A program made the translations under genes and the position numbers. A stretch of 64,000 nt of DNA from Gigaspora margarita. Its lineage: Eukaryota; Glomeromycota; Glomeromycetes; Diversisporales; Gigasporaceae. Of this stretch, positions 54,000-64,000 are shown piece by piece (position 1 is the stretch's first letter; every line of letters begins with the position of its first letter). The notes under the pieces are model-generated. The model was not told the DNA's origin. It worked only from the letters and a program-made list of their open reading frames with translations, and did not search any database. Location of the stretch: the NCBI GenBank assembly GCA_009809945.1, contig WTPW01000067.1:699693-763692 (forward strand). Direction: 5' to 3'.

Positions 54000-55400
54000 G
54001 TATTCTTACTTCTTGCTGTCCATAGTATTTTTGTGGCTTTTGTGTCGATAATTCCACTAGCTAGTGCTGGCATTCACTGATGTGACCCCACAACTCACCC
54101 TATCCCATCCTTGTACTCATTACTGCAGGCACAGTTGAATTATCAAGTTCTTCCTCTCAATCATTTTAAATACTTTGGGTACATAGGGCCCCTCTACTCA
54201 CCCAATTTTGTCCTAACCAACCTATTTCTATTGTCAGGTCCATTTATTTCTTTAATTCACAGGTCCTTCTTTCTTCTAGTTCAGCTATTGTTAGGAGTAG
54301 ATCGAATCTTACTTGCTTTCTTTACTTTCGTTAGTACGCTTACTCTCTTAGATAGGGCCCACAACTTGCCCTATCTCATTCTAACCAACCTCATTCTATT
54401 GTTAGGTCTATTTATCAGTTTGTTGATCAATATGTCATGGGGTCATGGGACAAGAATAATCGGGTTGCCGATCAGGCTCTATAGATAGTACAGTATATTA
54501 TGCCTTTTGTCTTTTCCCAATTCTATTTAGATAACAATTACTGATATAATATGTTCCATAGTCACTGCCTATTGATGTCATAGAGTTAAACAAAACTCCT
54601 ATAGGGGTTTCTTTTATAGTGCTTATAAATTGTGCGGTCCCATGAGTTCTCAGGATTTTGGGTAACTTCGTCAATTAGAATTCCAATTATAAATTTTTTT
54701 TTATAATTACTAATATCTTTTTCTTTTTTGTACTGAGTTTACTGTTAATTTTAAGTCACGTGGCACCAGATTTTGATAACAGTATAGATCAGGTTCCGAA
54801 TTACTATCGACATTAGAGGAATCAAATTGTGGATCAACTAGAATAGGAAATCACAAGGTTTGTGTATTGTTTGAATGAGTTTGATCAATTTGGATTTTTT
54901 TAACTAATATATAATAAGCACATTATTCTTTCAGTACTGGACGCCACAGCAGATACTTCAACCAGGATCAAATATCTATAGGTTGGGTAGATATGTAGAT
55001 AAGTGTCGAAGGGTTTTCTTTCTAATAATTCTATTCATCATCTTATTTTTATCAATCATTTCTAACCAAATCTTCTTTTCCTTCTCTTTAGGGTATGTTT
55101 GAAGTAATTCAGTTTGGTTTTATTTTTGGGTTTGCAGTTTCTAGCCTTGGTATCTATATTTAGGTTAGTACTGTATGCATCTTTGGGTTTCTTCTGAACA
55201 GTGGGGCAGAGTGACCTTTCTTTTTTTGGTCTTTTTTTTTGTGCTTACTAATTACTGGCTTAAATTCATCTTTCTTCTTACTCCAGATTTCATGACCTTT
55301 TTTGAGACCTTTTACAGATTTTAGATTCCATCCTAATGCCTTTTTTTCATTTCCATTTAGGTAACTATCACCAATAATCAGTGCCTCTTGGACTTTAGCA
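54000..55400 (-). other. Internal LTR-element sequence, non-coding or decayed
   Basis: Minus-strand fragments repeat NRxRLVRTKLGE-like words (about 54180-54460), suggesting an old coding repeat. No domain is recognised. The open plus-strand frame at 54111-54488 is antisense to these and unsupported. Confidence 0.4.
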
Positions 55401-56335
55401 AATTTTATTTTGGTAGGTTCCTTCAGTTTACTAATAGTCTTTTGAAATTTATTGACTTTTTTTGTCTAGTTTTTGCAGGTAAGCTATAAAGCTTCTCCTT
55501 TCAGAAGTTTTTCAGATCTATTATTATTCTTGCTTTTAATGTTTTCTCTATCATTTTCAACTAACATTTCTTGATTACTTTCTTCTAGATCTTCATAATT
55601 CATGATTTCTTTTAGTTTTGGAGGTACATTTTCTGTTTTTCTTTACTTCTTCTGATCCAAATTGTGTCTGTTGTTTTTAGCTCTGGTTTTCCCTTTTTCA
55701 TTACTTATAATTTCATTTCTATTTTTGTACCAGGGCCCCAAAGTGCATGCTCTATTATTAGTTTTGATCTTTGCGATTGTTGATAACATTTTGATGTCTT
55801 GTTCTCACCCTTCTTGTATTATTTAATTTCAGAATAGTCTGTATATTTTCTTTTTTTTCCTTCAGGGTCCATTTCCAACTGATGGCATCATATTTAGTGG
55901 CAAGTTTTTGGAGAAGTTGATCCTGGTAAACCTTTTCTTTTTTAAGCCTGAGCTTACTATTTTCTTGAGGTTCTTCTAGGATGAAATATGTGTTCATCAT
56001 TTTGATCTTTAGGCTTTTCTTAGATCAGGACTTTGATGACAAACCTTTCATCATCATAGGAGTTACTGGAGGTTGAATTTTTTTTTGCCTGGTCAGGATT
56101 ACTTGGATATATGGCAGCAAGTATACAATTGGTACTTCCATCTCACTCTTGGTATCTTTGAGATCTTTAATATTTCGATTAATAACTTCAGGGCTTGAGA
56201 GAGTTGTGCATTGTCAATATAGTCATTAGCAAAGGCTTGGTTAATTAAATTCTGGGCTTTAATTGTTTCTTTTCTGTCTAGTGCTTCAAATAGAGCAGCA
56301 TACTTTTCTTGCAACTTTCTTGTACTGGGACACAT
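55401..56335 (-). pseudogene. Lys/Glu-rich internal ORF of the LTR element (unrecognised)
   Basis: The minus frame starts MCPSTRKLQEKYAALFEALD at 56335, 25 bp inside the 5' LTR boundary, and carries on for 78 residues. After a shift, 56000-55758 gives an 80-residue basic stretch. Further pieces read KIKFAKVQEALIIGDSYLNG and WNLKSVKGLKKGHEIWSKKK. Position directly after the LTR is that expected for a gag-like ORF, but no zinc knuckle, protease or polymerase motif is visible. Stops and shifts make it a relic. Function unknown. Confidence 0.5.
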
Positions 56336-56359
56336 AAAGACACTATGCCCTTTTCTATT

Positions 56360-56973
56360 AATAATACCCTACTACTAACTATAACAACTATACACTACTA
56401 ACACTAACTAAATCAACTCTACAAGTGCTCAAGACTTCTAAATCTTGAACTGGCAGGCAGAAAGATCTGTGGAAGATTTGGTCTAGGTCTCAAGATTTGG
56501 AGAATCTTGTATAGCAGAAACAAACTTGGTCTGAGTTACTAGGATCAGATAGAGCACTTGATTATATTATGAGACTCTATTATAGGGTCACAGGGTTTAT
56601 ACTTAAATATGAATTTAAGTATTAGGAAAGTATCAGTTTATAAAAGTAACAGTTAATTTATTTATCTATCGAGAGTTACTAACTTATAACACTTCTACTC
56701 TAATTTTAAAGGTTATAAACTCTACTTGAGTTTTTCCTTTCTGAAGCTAGACAAGAGATATCATATTTATACTTTTTACATTCCTATTCTTGATACAGGT
56801 TTTATAGTGGAACTATTGTCAAACTGACAGATCTGGTTGATTTGATCAGAACTGACAGATCTGGCTGATTTGATTAGAATTGACAATTGGAATGATCTGG
56901 TAGAGATATCAGACAAATATACTAATCAGGTAATGTCTATTCTAAAGGCATATATATAAAAAATATAGAGTAC
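56360..56973 (-). repeat. LTR (5' in element orientation), first part
   Basis: Matches 52891 to about 53495 of the other LTR; the remainder is at 59944-60026 after the insertion. Confidence 0.8.
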
Positions 56974-57251
56974 CAGGAACGTAGTATGAAGTATGAAGTG
57001 TATGGTTAACAGGCAACTTACTGTGTATGATTTCGTGAATCTTATTGGATAGCATATTCAAATTGATCATTTGATGCTCATTGACATCACGTGTATACTG
57101 GGCGTTTGTTTAATGTCAAATGAAAGCATTTTTTGTGTAATTCAATTTTGATAAACTTGTGGCTGTGCGCATCTTCTAAATTCTGGCACATATGGATAGT
57201 CATGCATACTGAGCAAATCTAATCCTAAATTAGATAAAGAGCATATTAATA

Positions 57252-57434
57252 CTGTCAACTATCGATATAACGGACACCCTTAGACTGGATTCACCTCTTT
57301 AATGGACTAATTGCAAAGAACCAAAGTTTTAATAAATAAATAATTTTTAACCGTTATAATGGACTAATAATAAAAAAGTCATATAACAGAAATTTTTTTT
57401 CAGCCCAAATTTCCGCTATATCGATAGTTGACAG
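57252..57434. mobile_element. Tigger-like MITE, 183 bp, copy 2
   Basis: Inverted copy of 30380-30562, same length. Left flank TA; right flank CT, so its duplication is not intact. Confidence 0.8.
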
Positions 57435-57599
57435 CTTAAATTTGTTTAATGCTATATGAAATCGATTTTTGTGGATTTCATTTTGATAGACTTGTGGCTG
57501 TGCAATCTCTCAAATTCTGACACGATGAGTTTAGCTCGTGACAAAGCAATTATTATTGCGAAATCAGTTGTCTTATTGATCATCTTTGATTTTTGTCAT

Positions 57600-58340
57600 T
57601 TATGGTTAGTCCAGTGCTTTGGTTGAGGTTTTTTAGTTTTTTTATTGGGATGACATATGATTTTAGCAGGTTTCTATAAAAATCAGTAAATAGGATATAT
57701 TGAAGTAGTGCTAGGGAGGCTGTGGGCATGTGGACGTTAAGGAATGAATTGTCTTTTGTTTCGTTAGCTCTATCTCCCTACCTCCATTTTAAGTGGTTCT
57801 GCAAGTATTAGTAGTGTCAGTTTGGTTGGGTGATATATTGAATGTTAAGGATCCACGACTACAGTGGTAGTACAATGCAAGGACCGTCAATAGCAATTTT
57901 CGAGCTCCGCGGCCACAGTGGCAATGCAAGAACCCTTACGAGTGGATAGTTAGGCTTCGCGGATGCGTCGGTAATGCAAGGAACTTGTTGGTGGATAGTT
58001 AGGCTCCGTGGTTGCAGTAGCAGTGCAAGGACCTGAAATAGATCCTGAAGGATGACGCTCTGATTCTCTTTTTAACTATATGGATATGTTAGTTATCTTT
58101 CTTATGTTTTGGATTTTTATGTAGTAGGCAGGCTTTTTAGGACCTTGGAGTTTAGGGAGTTTGGGGACCAAGAGGTGAGTAGATTATGTGTTTGACAAAT
58201 TAGGAAAATGATTGATACGAGTTCAAATAACTAGTCCTAGCCTAGAGACTTTGTCATAGGCATTGAAGTTTGAGCATATAACGCTAGAGCTTGCTTGGAT
58301 AGCGAACCTTTTCCTATATGTTTTTCATAATATATTTTTT
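57600..58340 (+). repeat. Repeat element with ~55-bp VNTR, copy 2
   Basis: Four imperfect units of GTTAGGCTCCGCGG..GCAGT.GCAATGCAAGGA (57848-58036), then downstream ATAGCGAACCTTTTCCTATATG. Related to the minus-strand copy at 5580-6145. Confidence 0.55.
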
Positions 58341-58702
58341 ATCATATAACTTAGCAATAAAGTTATCTCTACTGCAATATAGCAGTTTACACATGATTAC
58401 TATAATCAGTAATGATCATGTGATTTACCATTATCTATATCACTTGATTTAGAATTCGTCCATTTTTTATTAACGCTTTTGTGGAAAACAAACATAATGA
58501 AGTATTAATAATTGGCTGCCGGTATATAAGTATAACAAAAAACTTTTTTGCCCAATTTTTACTATTTGAAACCTGCAATAATTCTGTTCATTTTAAAGTT
58601 TGTGTTTCAAGAGTTATTAACTTTAATAATTTATTATTCAATAAATTACCGGAATGAGTATGAAATTTAATTCGTTTCCTTTAACGATTATGTATCAAGA
58701 GA

Positions 58703-58942
58703 ACTCATAAAGGGTCCCCAAAATTCCAGGTTGGAATGCTTTGAAATGCATTGGAGTCATAGTCAGCTGGATCGGAATTGATCAATTTTGCCCCAAGATC
58801 TTACTAATAAACCATATCCATTCATTAAGAAAAAAATGCCCAGCTGATACTTTTGCTATAGAACCTGCTAACAACTTGGGCTAAATGCCGACCTAGATCT
58901 GACGCATCCAACCTGGAATTTGGGGACCCTCCTGTAAAATTC
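58703..58942. mobile_element. MITE, GGGTCACCAAAATTC family, copy 3
   Basis: Contains GGGTCCCCAAAATTCCAGG and CCTGGAATTTGGGGACCC. Flanked by an 11-bp duplication GTATCAAGAGA (58692-58702, 58943-58953). Extra bases ACTCATAAA (left) and TCCTGTAAAATTC (right) lie outside the inverted repeat. Confidence 0.78.
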
Positions 58943-59066
58943 GTATCAAGAGAGTGTATATGTATAATTAACCGTGATGACTAGAATGACAAGTAAGTTC
59001 TGTTACAGAAATTCTTATAAAAAATAATTTCTATTAAACTTTCAATTGTATATATGTATTTAGTGT

Positions 59067-59596
59067 ACATATCCACCGATTTGGTTTCACCCCAAAATTA
59101 GTGAATTTAAATGAACCCAACCCGGGTTTATGTGAGCTCCAATCATGATCGAGAATTATTTGCTATTAAAATTTATTACAAAGTGAATTTTTACAACAAC
59201 AGTCTTTTAAACTTACATTTAATCCATAATTAAGTGTATAGAAATTTTAATATCTACATGTTTAATTATTAGCTAAAAGTAAGTTAAAAAGGTTGTTTAT
59301 CTGAAAATTACTTCCGAATTTACCCTTACCAATTATACAACAGATCGTTCAATGACAAACCGATCTTTCACTACCCAAAAATACTCGAATGCTTCAAACA
59401 ACTAGTGATATTGTTTCCTTTACAGCATAGTTTGGCTGTTCTTTGAATATTTATTGCTTATTTATCTCATATCGAGGCCAAAAAACTAGTTTATTTGAAG
59501 GTTTCATTTGTTATTCTCATGTCACTTAATAGCAGAAGTTTGTGTAATAGTTTATCGAAAAAAGACCCCTAAAAATCAAATCAGTGGATATGGTAA
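59067..59596. mobile_element. MITE, ATATC..CCGATTTG family, copy 2
   Basis: Ends CATATCCACCGATTTG and CAAATCAGTGGATATG are inverted. Internal match to 17305-17800. Confidence 0.7.
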
Positions 59597-60026
59597 GAAT
59601 TTACTTCACAATGTAAACAAATGCTGAGTGCATAATATTAAAAAATTTTCCATGTCCGAAGTCACAGATCAAATGCAAGCATATACAGTACTAAATCCTA
59701 ATAATTAATACATAGCTCACTGCATTTGCCGATTCGTTTCCTGTTAAGATTTTAACCAATTTTAACTTTCTTATGGTAAAGCAAATTAAAATTTTTTCAG
59801 CATAAAAAAAATAAAACTGATTCAGAACTTATCCCATAATTTCTTCAAACCATGTAAAATCTTAAAAGTGCTTGAATCATCTAATCGAGCTTACTCAAAT
59901 TTACGTTCCTGGTTTTGCATGACAGCGTCGCGCAGCTACCTTATACTAATATATACATAACTAATAAAATAAATAATAATAGAATAAATAATAATAAAAA
60001 AAACTCATAGTCAGGAGCCCTTCACA

Positions 60027-61094
60027 CCATACTATATCTAAAGAAGATATGTTACTCTATATTTGGCGAGTGGATAAGCCAAGACTTTAGTCGTTAATAC
60101 TTCAATATTATTTTCTATCAACAATCAACTACAGTATCCACAGTATGTAGGGACTAGAGCTGGAGACATTTCTCAGGGTAGTTACCACCCACGGCACTAT
60201 GGCTATAACATATAAGTCATACTACTTTTGGGCTAAATTAACGTATGCCATATGGGGTAGTAGAGTAGTATAACATATAGGTGACATAGATAACATAAGT
60301 GACTTGGTGACGTATTTGGTAATAGATATCGCAAGTGATGCATGTACGTACATATTCACTAATAGGTGTAATAGGAATATTGATTCTTTGTATACTTGTT
60401 ATCAGCATTTAATATTAGGCGAGCATATCTTAATTTATTTTTATTCACTTTTTATTATTATTATTATTATTATTATTTATAAATTTTTTTCGCAGAGGTT
60501 GAAAAAAATAAGAGGACCTTTCGATGGTAACTGAATCTGCAAGATAGGTGCTAATATAATTGGGTTTGTTATCAAGATAGAGATGAACAAAGAATAGCAC
60601 TTTGAATTTGTGGACCGATAGAACATGCTGTATTAATTTATAAAAATGAAATATGCTTAAAATCCACCAAGTTAGGTATGCTATTGAGCTATTGAAATAT
60701 TAAAATTAGTATTGTCACTGAAAGGTCACTAAAAGGTGACTAGATAGTATCACTGGACTTTTAAGTTCCAGTAACACTATTAATTTTCTTTCAATGGCCT
60801 TCTAGTTACAATATTGATAATGAATCTTTAATTATGAACTTAATTTTTTTTTATTGATTGCTACCATATAAAATTAGTCAACTTCTAACTAATACAATAT
60901 TTTTGAAACAGTATATGTGGATGTTATTTTCTGTATATAGTCTTTTGTCAACAATAGCATACAGGTTGTAAGTATTTTTTAATACATTAATACTACAGTT
61001 TTTTAATATTACATTAGAAAATTATTCTTATATATTTGTGATTCATTTTTTATATGAATTTAAAAAAAAGAATTATGTAATATGAGGTTAATTA
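60027..61094. other. Intergenic sequence
   Basis: No gene supported. A (TTA)n tract at about 60451-60477 and a GTCACTGAAAGGTCACTAAAAG..AGTGAC palindromic stretch near 60714-60780 are present. The 76-codon frame at 60304-60534 is simple sequence. Confidence 0.4.
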
Positions 61095-61810
61095 TAGGGT
61101 GTGGCGATTTAGAGAAGTGGCCAGGTTGTCACCCCAAGCAGCAGGTTGAAAGTTCGAATCCCACTGGAGATGTTTTGAAAAATAGACCTGTGTTATAGTA
61201 ACTGTGGCTCAGATCGGTTGGGTAATAATACTTGTAATCTTGGTTCCACTATCTTGAATGGGAGCTTCAGCACAATAGTGTTAAGATTATACCACAAATC
61301 CAGAAAACTGGAAAAACAGAAACCCTTTGGCAAACCCTGAGTGAGGAAGTAGATGGATGGCTACAATAGCGCTACCAGAAGAGGTGAGTGCCAGGCTAAA
61401 AAATGAACCTCACGAGGGTTGTAGTAAGTGACATCAGCAGTTTACGGAGATCTGAACTGCAAGTATATGGATAAAGCTGTAGTGTCAGTCGCCAAAAGAA
61501 ACTGGGCGATTAATTGTATGGGACATGTATCGTTCTGGTAAATTCTATATCAATCAGTTTGATTGGCATAGTGCGGCTGGTCATATCTGGGAATTCATTG
61601 AAATAAATGTCATGCCAGATCAGGTTGAATTGTATGAATTAGGGTGCAGTAGTGACAGGCGGGTAAAATCAGAAAGTTTAATTAGGCAATTTCTGTAGTT
61701 GGGTTGCAGATATGGCAACTAGTGTAGAACCTTTGGGCAGACTACTTAAATTAGGCACCAAAAGTGCATGTGTGGCTAGTTGTACTCTCATTCCAAATGT
61801 AATCATTTGT
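61095..61810 (+). mobile_element. tRNA-derived SINE, family B, plus copy
   Basis: Head TTTAGAGAAGTGGCCAGG (A box) and AAGTTCGAATCCCACT (B box), then GAAAAATAGACCTGTGTTATAG and a body ending CTAGTTGTACTCTCATTCC. Same family as 20618-21502, about 170 bp shorter. The head resembles a Ser/Leu-type tRNA with a long variable arm, but is not a clean tRNA. Confidence 0.78.
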
Positions 61811-61862
61811 CAACTAAAAATCTAATAAACACGTTCAGCGGGACTGCCAAAGATTAAAAAAA

Positions 61863-62310
61863 ATATATATATATAAGGTTCTTTACAGAAACTAGTACTT
61901 TTTTTTAGATGAGTTTAAGATAGTTTAAGATAATATTAAAGTTATTAATATTATTTTTTTTATAATTAAAAGATTATTTTAAGATTTAAAATCTAAAAAT
62001 AATAATATTATTATGGTTTAATAATTATAAATTATTATAAGATAATTATATGATTATTGGTTAAGATTATTTTAAGATGTTTTTAAGATTTTACTAAGAT
62101 TTTTTTAAGATGATGATAAGATTATTTTAAGATTAATTTAAGATTACTATAAGATTATTTTAAGATTATTTTAAGATGGTTTTAAGATTATTATAAGATA
62201 AGATTATTATAAGATTATTTTAAGATTATTATAAGATTATTAGGAGTATTATAAGATTATTATAAGACATAATTTTGATAATTTTATTATAATCTTTAAG
62301 ATTATAATAA
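61863..62310. repeat. Minisatellite of AAGATTATTTT / TTATAAGATTA
   Basis: Many 10-12 bp copies of TTTTAAGATTA and TATAAGATTA, densest at 62080-62275. Confidence 0.8.
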
Positions 62311-62689
62311 ATCAATGGAAAAAAATTAGGTAGTTTCTGTAAAGTTAATTATACTATTAACAAACAAATGTCTATTTATTTCATATTTTTTATTAAAAAA
62401 TATATTAACTTATACAACATATTATATATTTAGTTAATTATTTATCAAAAATCAAAACTTCGCTTAAATTCTTATATAGCAAATGTAGCAAATAAATATA
62501 ATATTATTCGAATGCAAAGGTGATTATGTATAATAAAAAAAAATACCAATTTAAAATAATATTAGCATTAGCATATAGGTTATCAGGTTATATACTGTAC
62601 AATAAAAATAAATAATTATTGTATATAGCATTATATTTACTTGCTTTTCAACTAGTATAATATTTATATGCATATCAGGTATTTTTTAC

Positions 62690-62900
62690 AGTAAATAAGT
62701 AGCATTTTTTTATAGCATATCTGATATACTATAGCAATTTTATATCATATATAATCTTTTATGGCATCTTTTTATAGCATACAGCATTTTTTATGGTATA
62801 CAGCATTTTTTACAACATATAGTATCTTTTTGGTATATAATATCTTTTACGGCATATGGCATTTTTTGCACCTTTTATAGATATGTCACCTTTCACAATA
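62690..62900. repeat. Degenerate minisatellite AGCATTTTTTATGGCATAC
   Basis: Roughly ten imperfect ~20-25 bp units with ATAGCATTTTTTA and GGCATAC cores. Confidence 0.65.
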
Positions 62901-63499
62901 TACAACATCATTATGACATACATTACTTTGTACATTTATGACAAAGTGATGTATTGCCGTAATACGTACCATAAGGGTAGTTACCCTAACTTAGCAATGT
63001 CCCACCTCTAGTAGGGACACTAGAAACAACCACAGGTCAAAATCCAATATATCAGGTACCTATCAAGTACCATATTACAATAAATGAAAAATATATAAAA
63101 TGCTACATATCGGTAACCTACCATACATATATCGTATAGTTTGGATATATTGGGTACCCGATGTGTATATGTAATAAAAATAATTTTTAAATCAACATAT
63201 ATAATAATTATAAATCATTGTTTGCAATGCAGATATTTTATATATTCAAAAAAATTTATCCTAAAAAATAATTTTTACTACTTAAAAATTTTTTTAATTT
63301 GATATATATCGGGTACCTGATAAATACAATATTAACTAGTAATAAAAGTAGTAGTAAAAATAGATAATGAATTGTATCTATAGCACATATATGCAATGGT
63401 GAAAATAAAAAGTAAATTTCTGGTTATCTCTATAGCAGGGAATAACTGGAAATTCTCATAGTTAGGCTGGAATTTTTATTCCCACTATATTTGCATATA
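62901..63499. other. AT-rich intergenic sequence
   Basis: Short palindromes such as ACAAAGTGATGT / ACATTACTTTGT near 62918-62955 and repeated GGTACC(T/C)GAT words. No gene. Confidence 0.4.
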
Positions 63500-63830
63500 T
63501 GCGCAGAAAACAGGTAATTATCACCTGTAGTCAATTTGCCAATTAAAATTCAGGATCAGGTGTAACATATAAATCAATTTTTGTATAACAAAAACAAAGA
63601 ATTTTTTAAAAAATTGCTAAAATTGCTTCTAACCTAAAATCTTGCCTATGAAACTACTTTTTTTTATACAAAAAAATTTCTTGCCAAATTTTACTATATA
63701 TAAAGTACTATTCTAACCTTTAACCTTTACCCTTACCCTAACATAAAAAAAAATAACTTTTATTTAATAAAAATTGTTTATTTTTATTTATTTATATAAT
63801 TACAGGTAATAATCACCTGTGGTGAACATT
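63500..63830. mobile_element. MITE related to 12627 and 45971
   Basis: Contains CAGGTAATTATCACCTGTAG...CAATTTGCCAATTAAAATTC on the left and TTACAGGTAATAATCACCTGTG on the right. The interior has AACCTTTACCCTTACCCTAAC and the TATGAAACTACTTTTTTTTATA block also seen near 12750. Boundaries approximate. Confidence 0.5.
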
Positions 63831-63837
63831 AGTTATT

Positions 63838-64000
63838 TTCTTTTTTTTATTGCTTTTTTTTTAATTCAATTTTTTTTAATTTTTTTTTTAATTTTTTTTT
63901 TATTTTTGAATTTTTTTTTATTGTTTCGCTTTTTTTTTTGTTTTATTATGTTTTTTTTTTGTATTTTTTTTTTGTTTTTATTTAAATATTTATTTATTTT
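63838..64000. repeat. T-rich low-complexity sequence
   Basis: Runs of T interrupted by single A or G to the window edge. No other structure. Confidence 0.85.

Larger units (their letters stand above)
56974..59943. mobile_element. 2.97-kb insertion splitting the right LTR
   Basis: Boundaries follow from the intact left LTR: AGAGTACTAATATA there; here AGAGTAC stops, foreign sequence starts CAGGAACGTAG and ends GCTACCTTA, then TACTAATATA resumes (3-bp TAC or 2-bp TA duplication). Near the right end, ACGTTCCTGG is the complement of the left start. GTTTTGCATGACAGCGTCGCGCAGCTACC at the end recurs in diverged form near 24090-24125. It contains three other repeats (57252, 58703, 59067) and the VNTR element. 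No coding sequence. Confidence 0.75.
52891..60026 (-). mobile_element. Non-autonomous LTR element, minus strand, with nested insertion
   Basis: Two direct repeats of ~690 bp (52891-53578; and 56360-56973 continued at 59944-60026) flank a 2.8-kb internal region. Both repeats start AATAATACCCTACTACTAAC and end GGAGCCCTTCACA. On the minus strand each has a TATA-like GTATAAATA upstream of CTCTTGTC. A purine-rich AAGGATGGAAGGA lies just before the minus-strand 3' LTR, as a polypurine tract should. The right LTR is split by a 2,970-bp insertion. No reverse transcriptase or integrase is visible. The internal part has a Lys-rich open region and a Sel1 fragment. No target duplication or primer-binding site was found. 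Confidence 0.75.

Noticed and set aside
54111..54488. 125-codon hydrophobic plus-strand frame resembling a membrane protein
   Set aside because: It is the complement of a basic, repeat-containing minus-strand sequence inside the LTR element; hydrophobicity is the usual shadow of Lys/Arg/Asn codons.
63838..64000. poly(A) tail of a retroelement on the minus strand
   Set aside because: T runs are interrupted irregularly and continue to the window edge; no element body with matching 3' end is identified next to it.

Overview
The window is AT-rich, intron-bearing and repeat-dense. It fits a nuclear scaffold from an arbuscular-mycorrhizal fungus (Glomeromycotina, Rhizophagus/Gigaspora-like). That placement is inferred from the gene families: TKL-type kinases with a C-x2-C...C-x2-C head and a WTSGN-type linker, Sel1 and TPR repeat proteins, an F-box/LRR gene, a kelch membrane protein, and introns of 72-80 nt. 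The species cannot be named from sequence alone. A run of Ns at 10237-11221 and scattered Ns show a draft assembly, so some single-base frameshifts may be errors.

Layout. 1-1860: minisatellite and foldback repeats. 1961-10070: a decayed Helitron (Rep plus PIF1-like helicase) split by a large insertion that contains a Mutator-type element. 11544-14680: palindromic Mutator-like elements and small MITEs. 15585-18924: a tRNA-derived SINE, then an F-box/LRR gene broken by a hAT insertion and a second MITE. 20618-24080: a second SINE family and a 2.1-kb nested palindromic array. 25095-27395 (-): kelch-repeat membrane protein, five exons resolved. 28364-36889: many MITEs, a minus-strand array with splice-like boxes, a solo-LTR-like repeat and two hAT elements. 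37065-37690: kinase relic. 38875-43110 (+): an intact Sel1-TKL kinase gene whose 2.46-kb first intron is the most unusual structure in the window. 43743-48144 (-): a TPR gene with seven small phase-1 upstream exons. 49225-51955 (-): a decayed TPR-kinase gene that may once have been the front of the same gene. 52891-60026 (-): a non-autonomous LTR element carrying a Sel1 fragment, with a 2.97-kb insertion inside one LTR. 60030-64000: another SINE copy, minisatellites and T-rich sequence.

Main discovery candidate. The first intron of the Sel1-kinase gene (39189-41644) holds 23 tandem units of about 77-114 bp. Every unit has the form AG, exactly 3 nt, then GT(A/G)AGT or a close variant. Spacing between boxes equals the size of the gene's ordinary introns. 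The intron therefore looks like 24 consecutive normal-size introns separated by 23 potential 3-nt exons, each frame-neutral. A more decayed array of the same form lies on the minus strand at 29990-33245. Whether any of these are spliced is inference; RNA data would decide.

Other points. Four hAT-type insertions have perfect 8-bp target duplications, three elements have 9-bp duplications, and one MITE family has 7-bp duplications. A MITE inside a repeat array can be compared directly with its empty site. Much of the accessory sequence is explained by these nested insertions.
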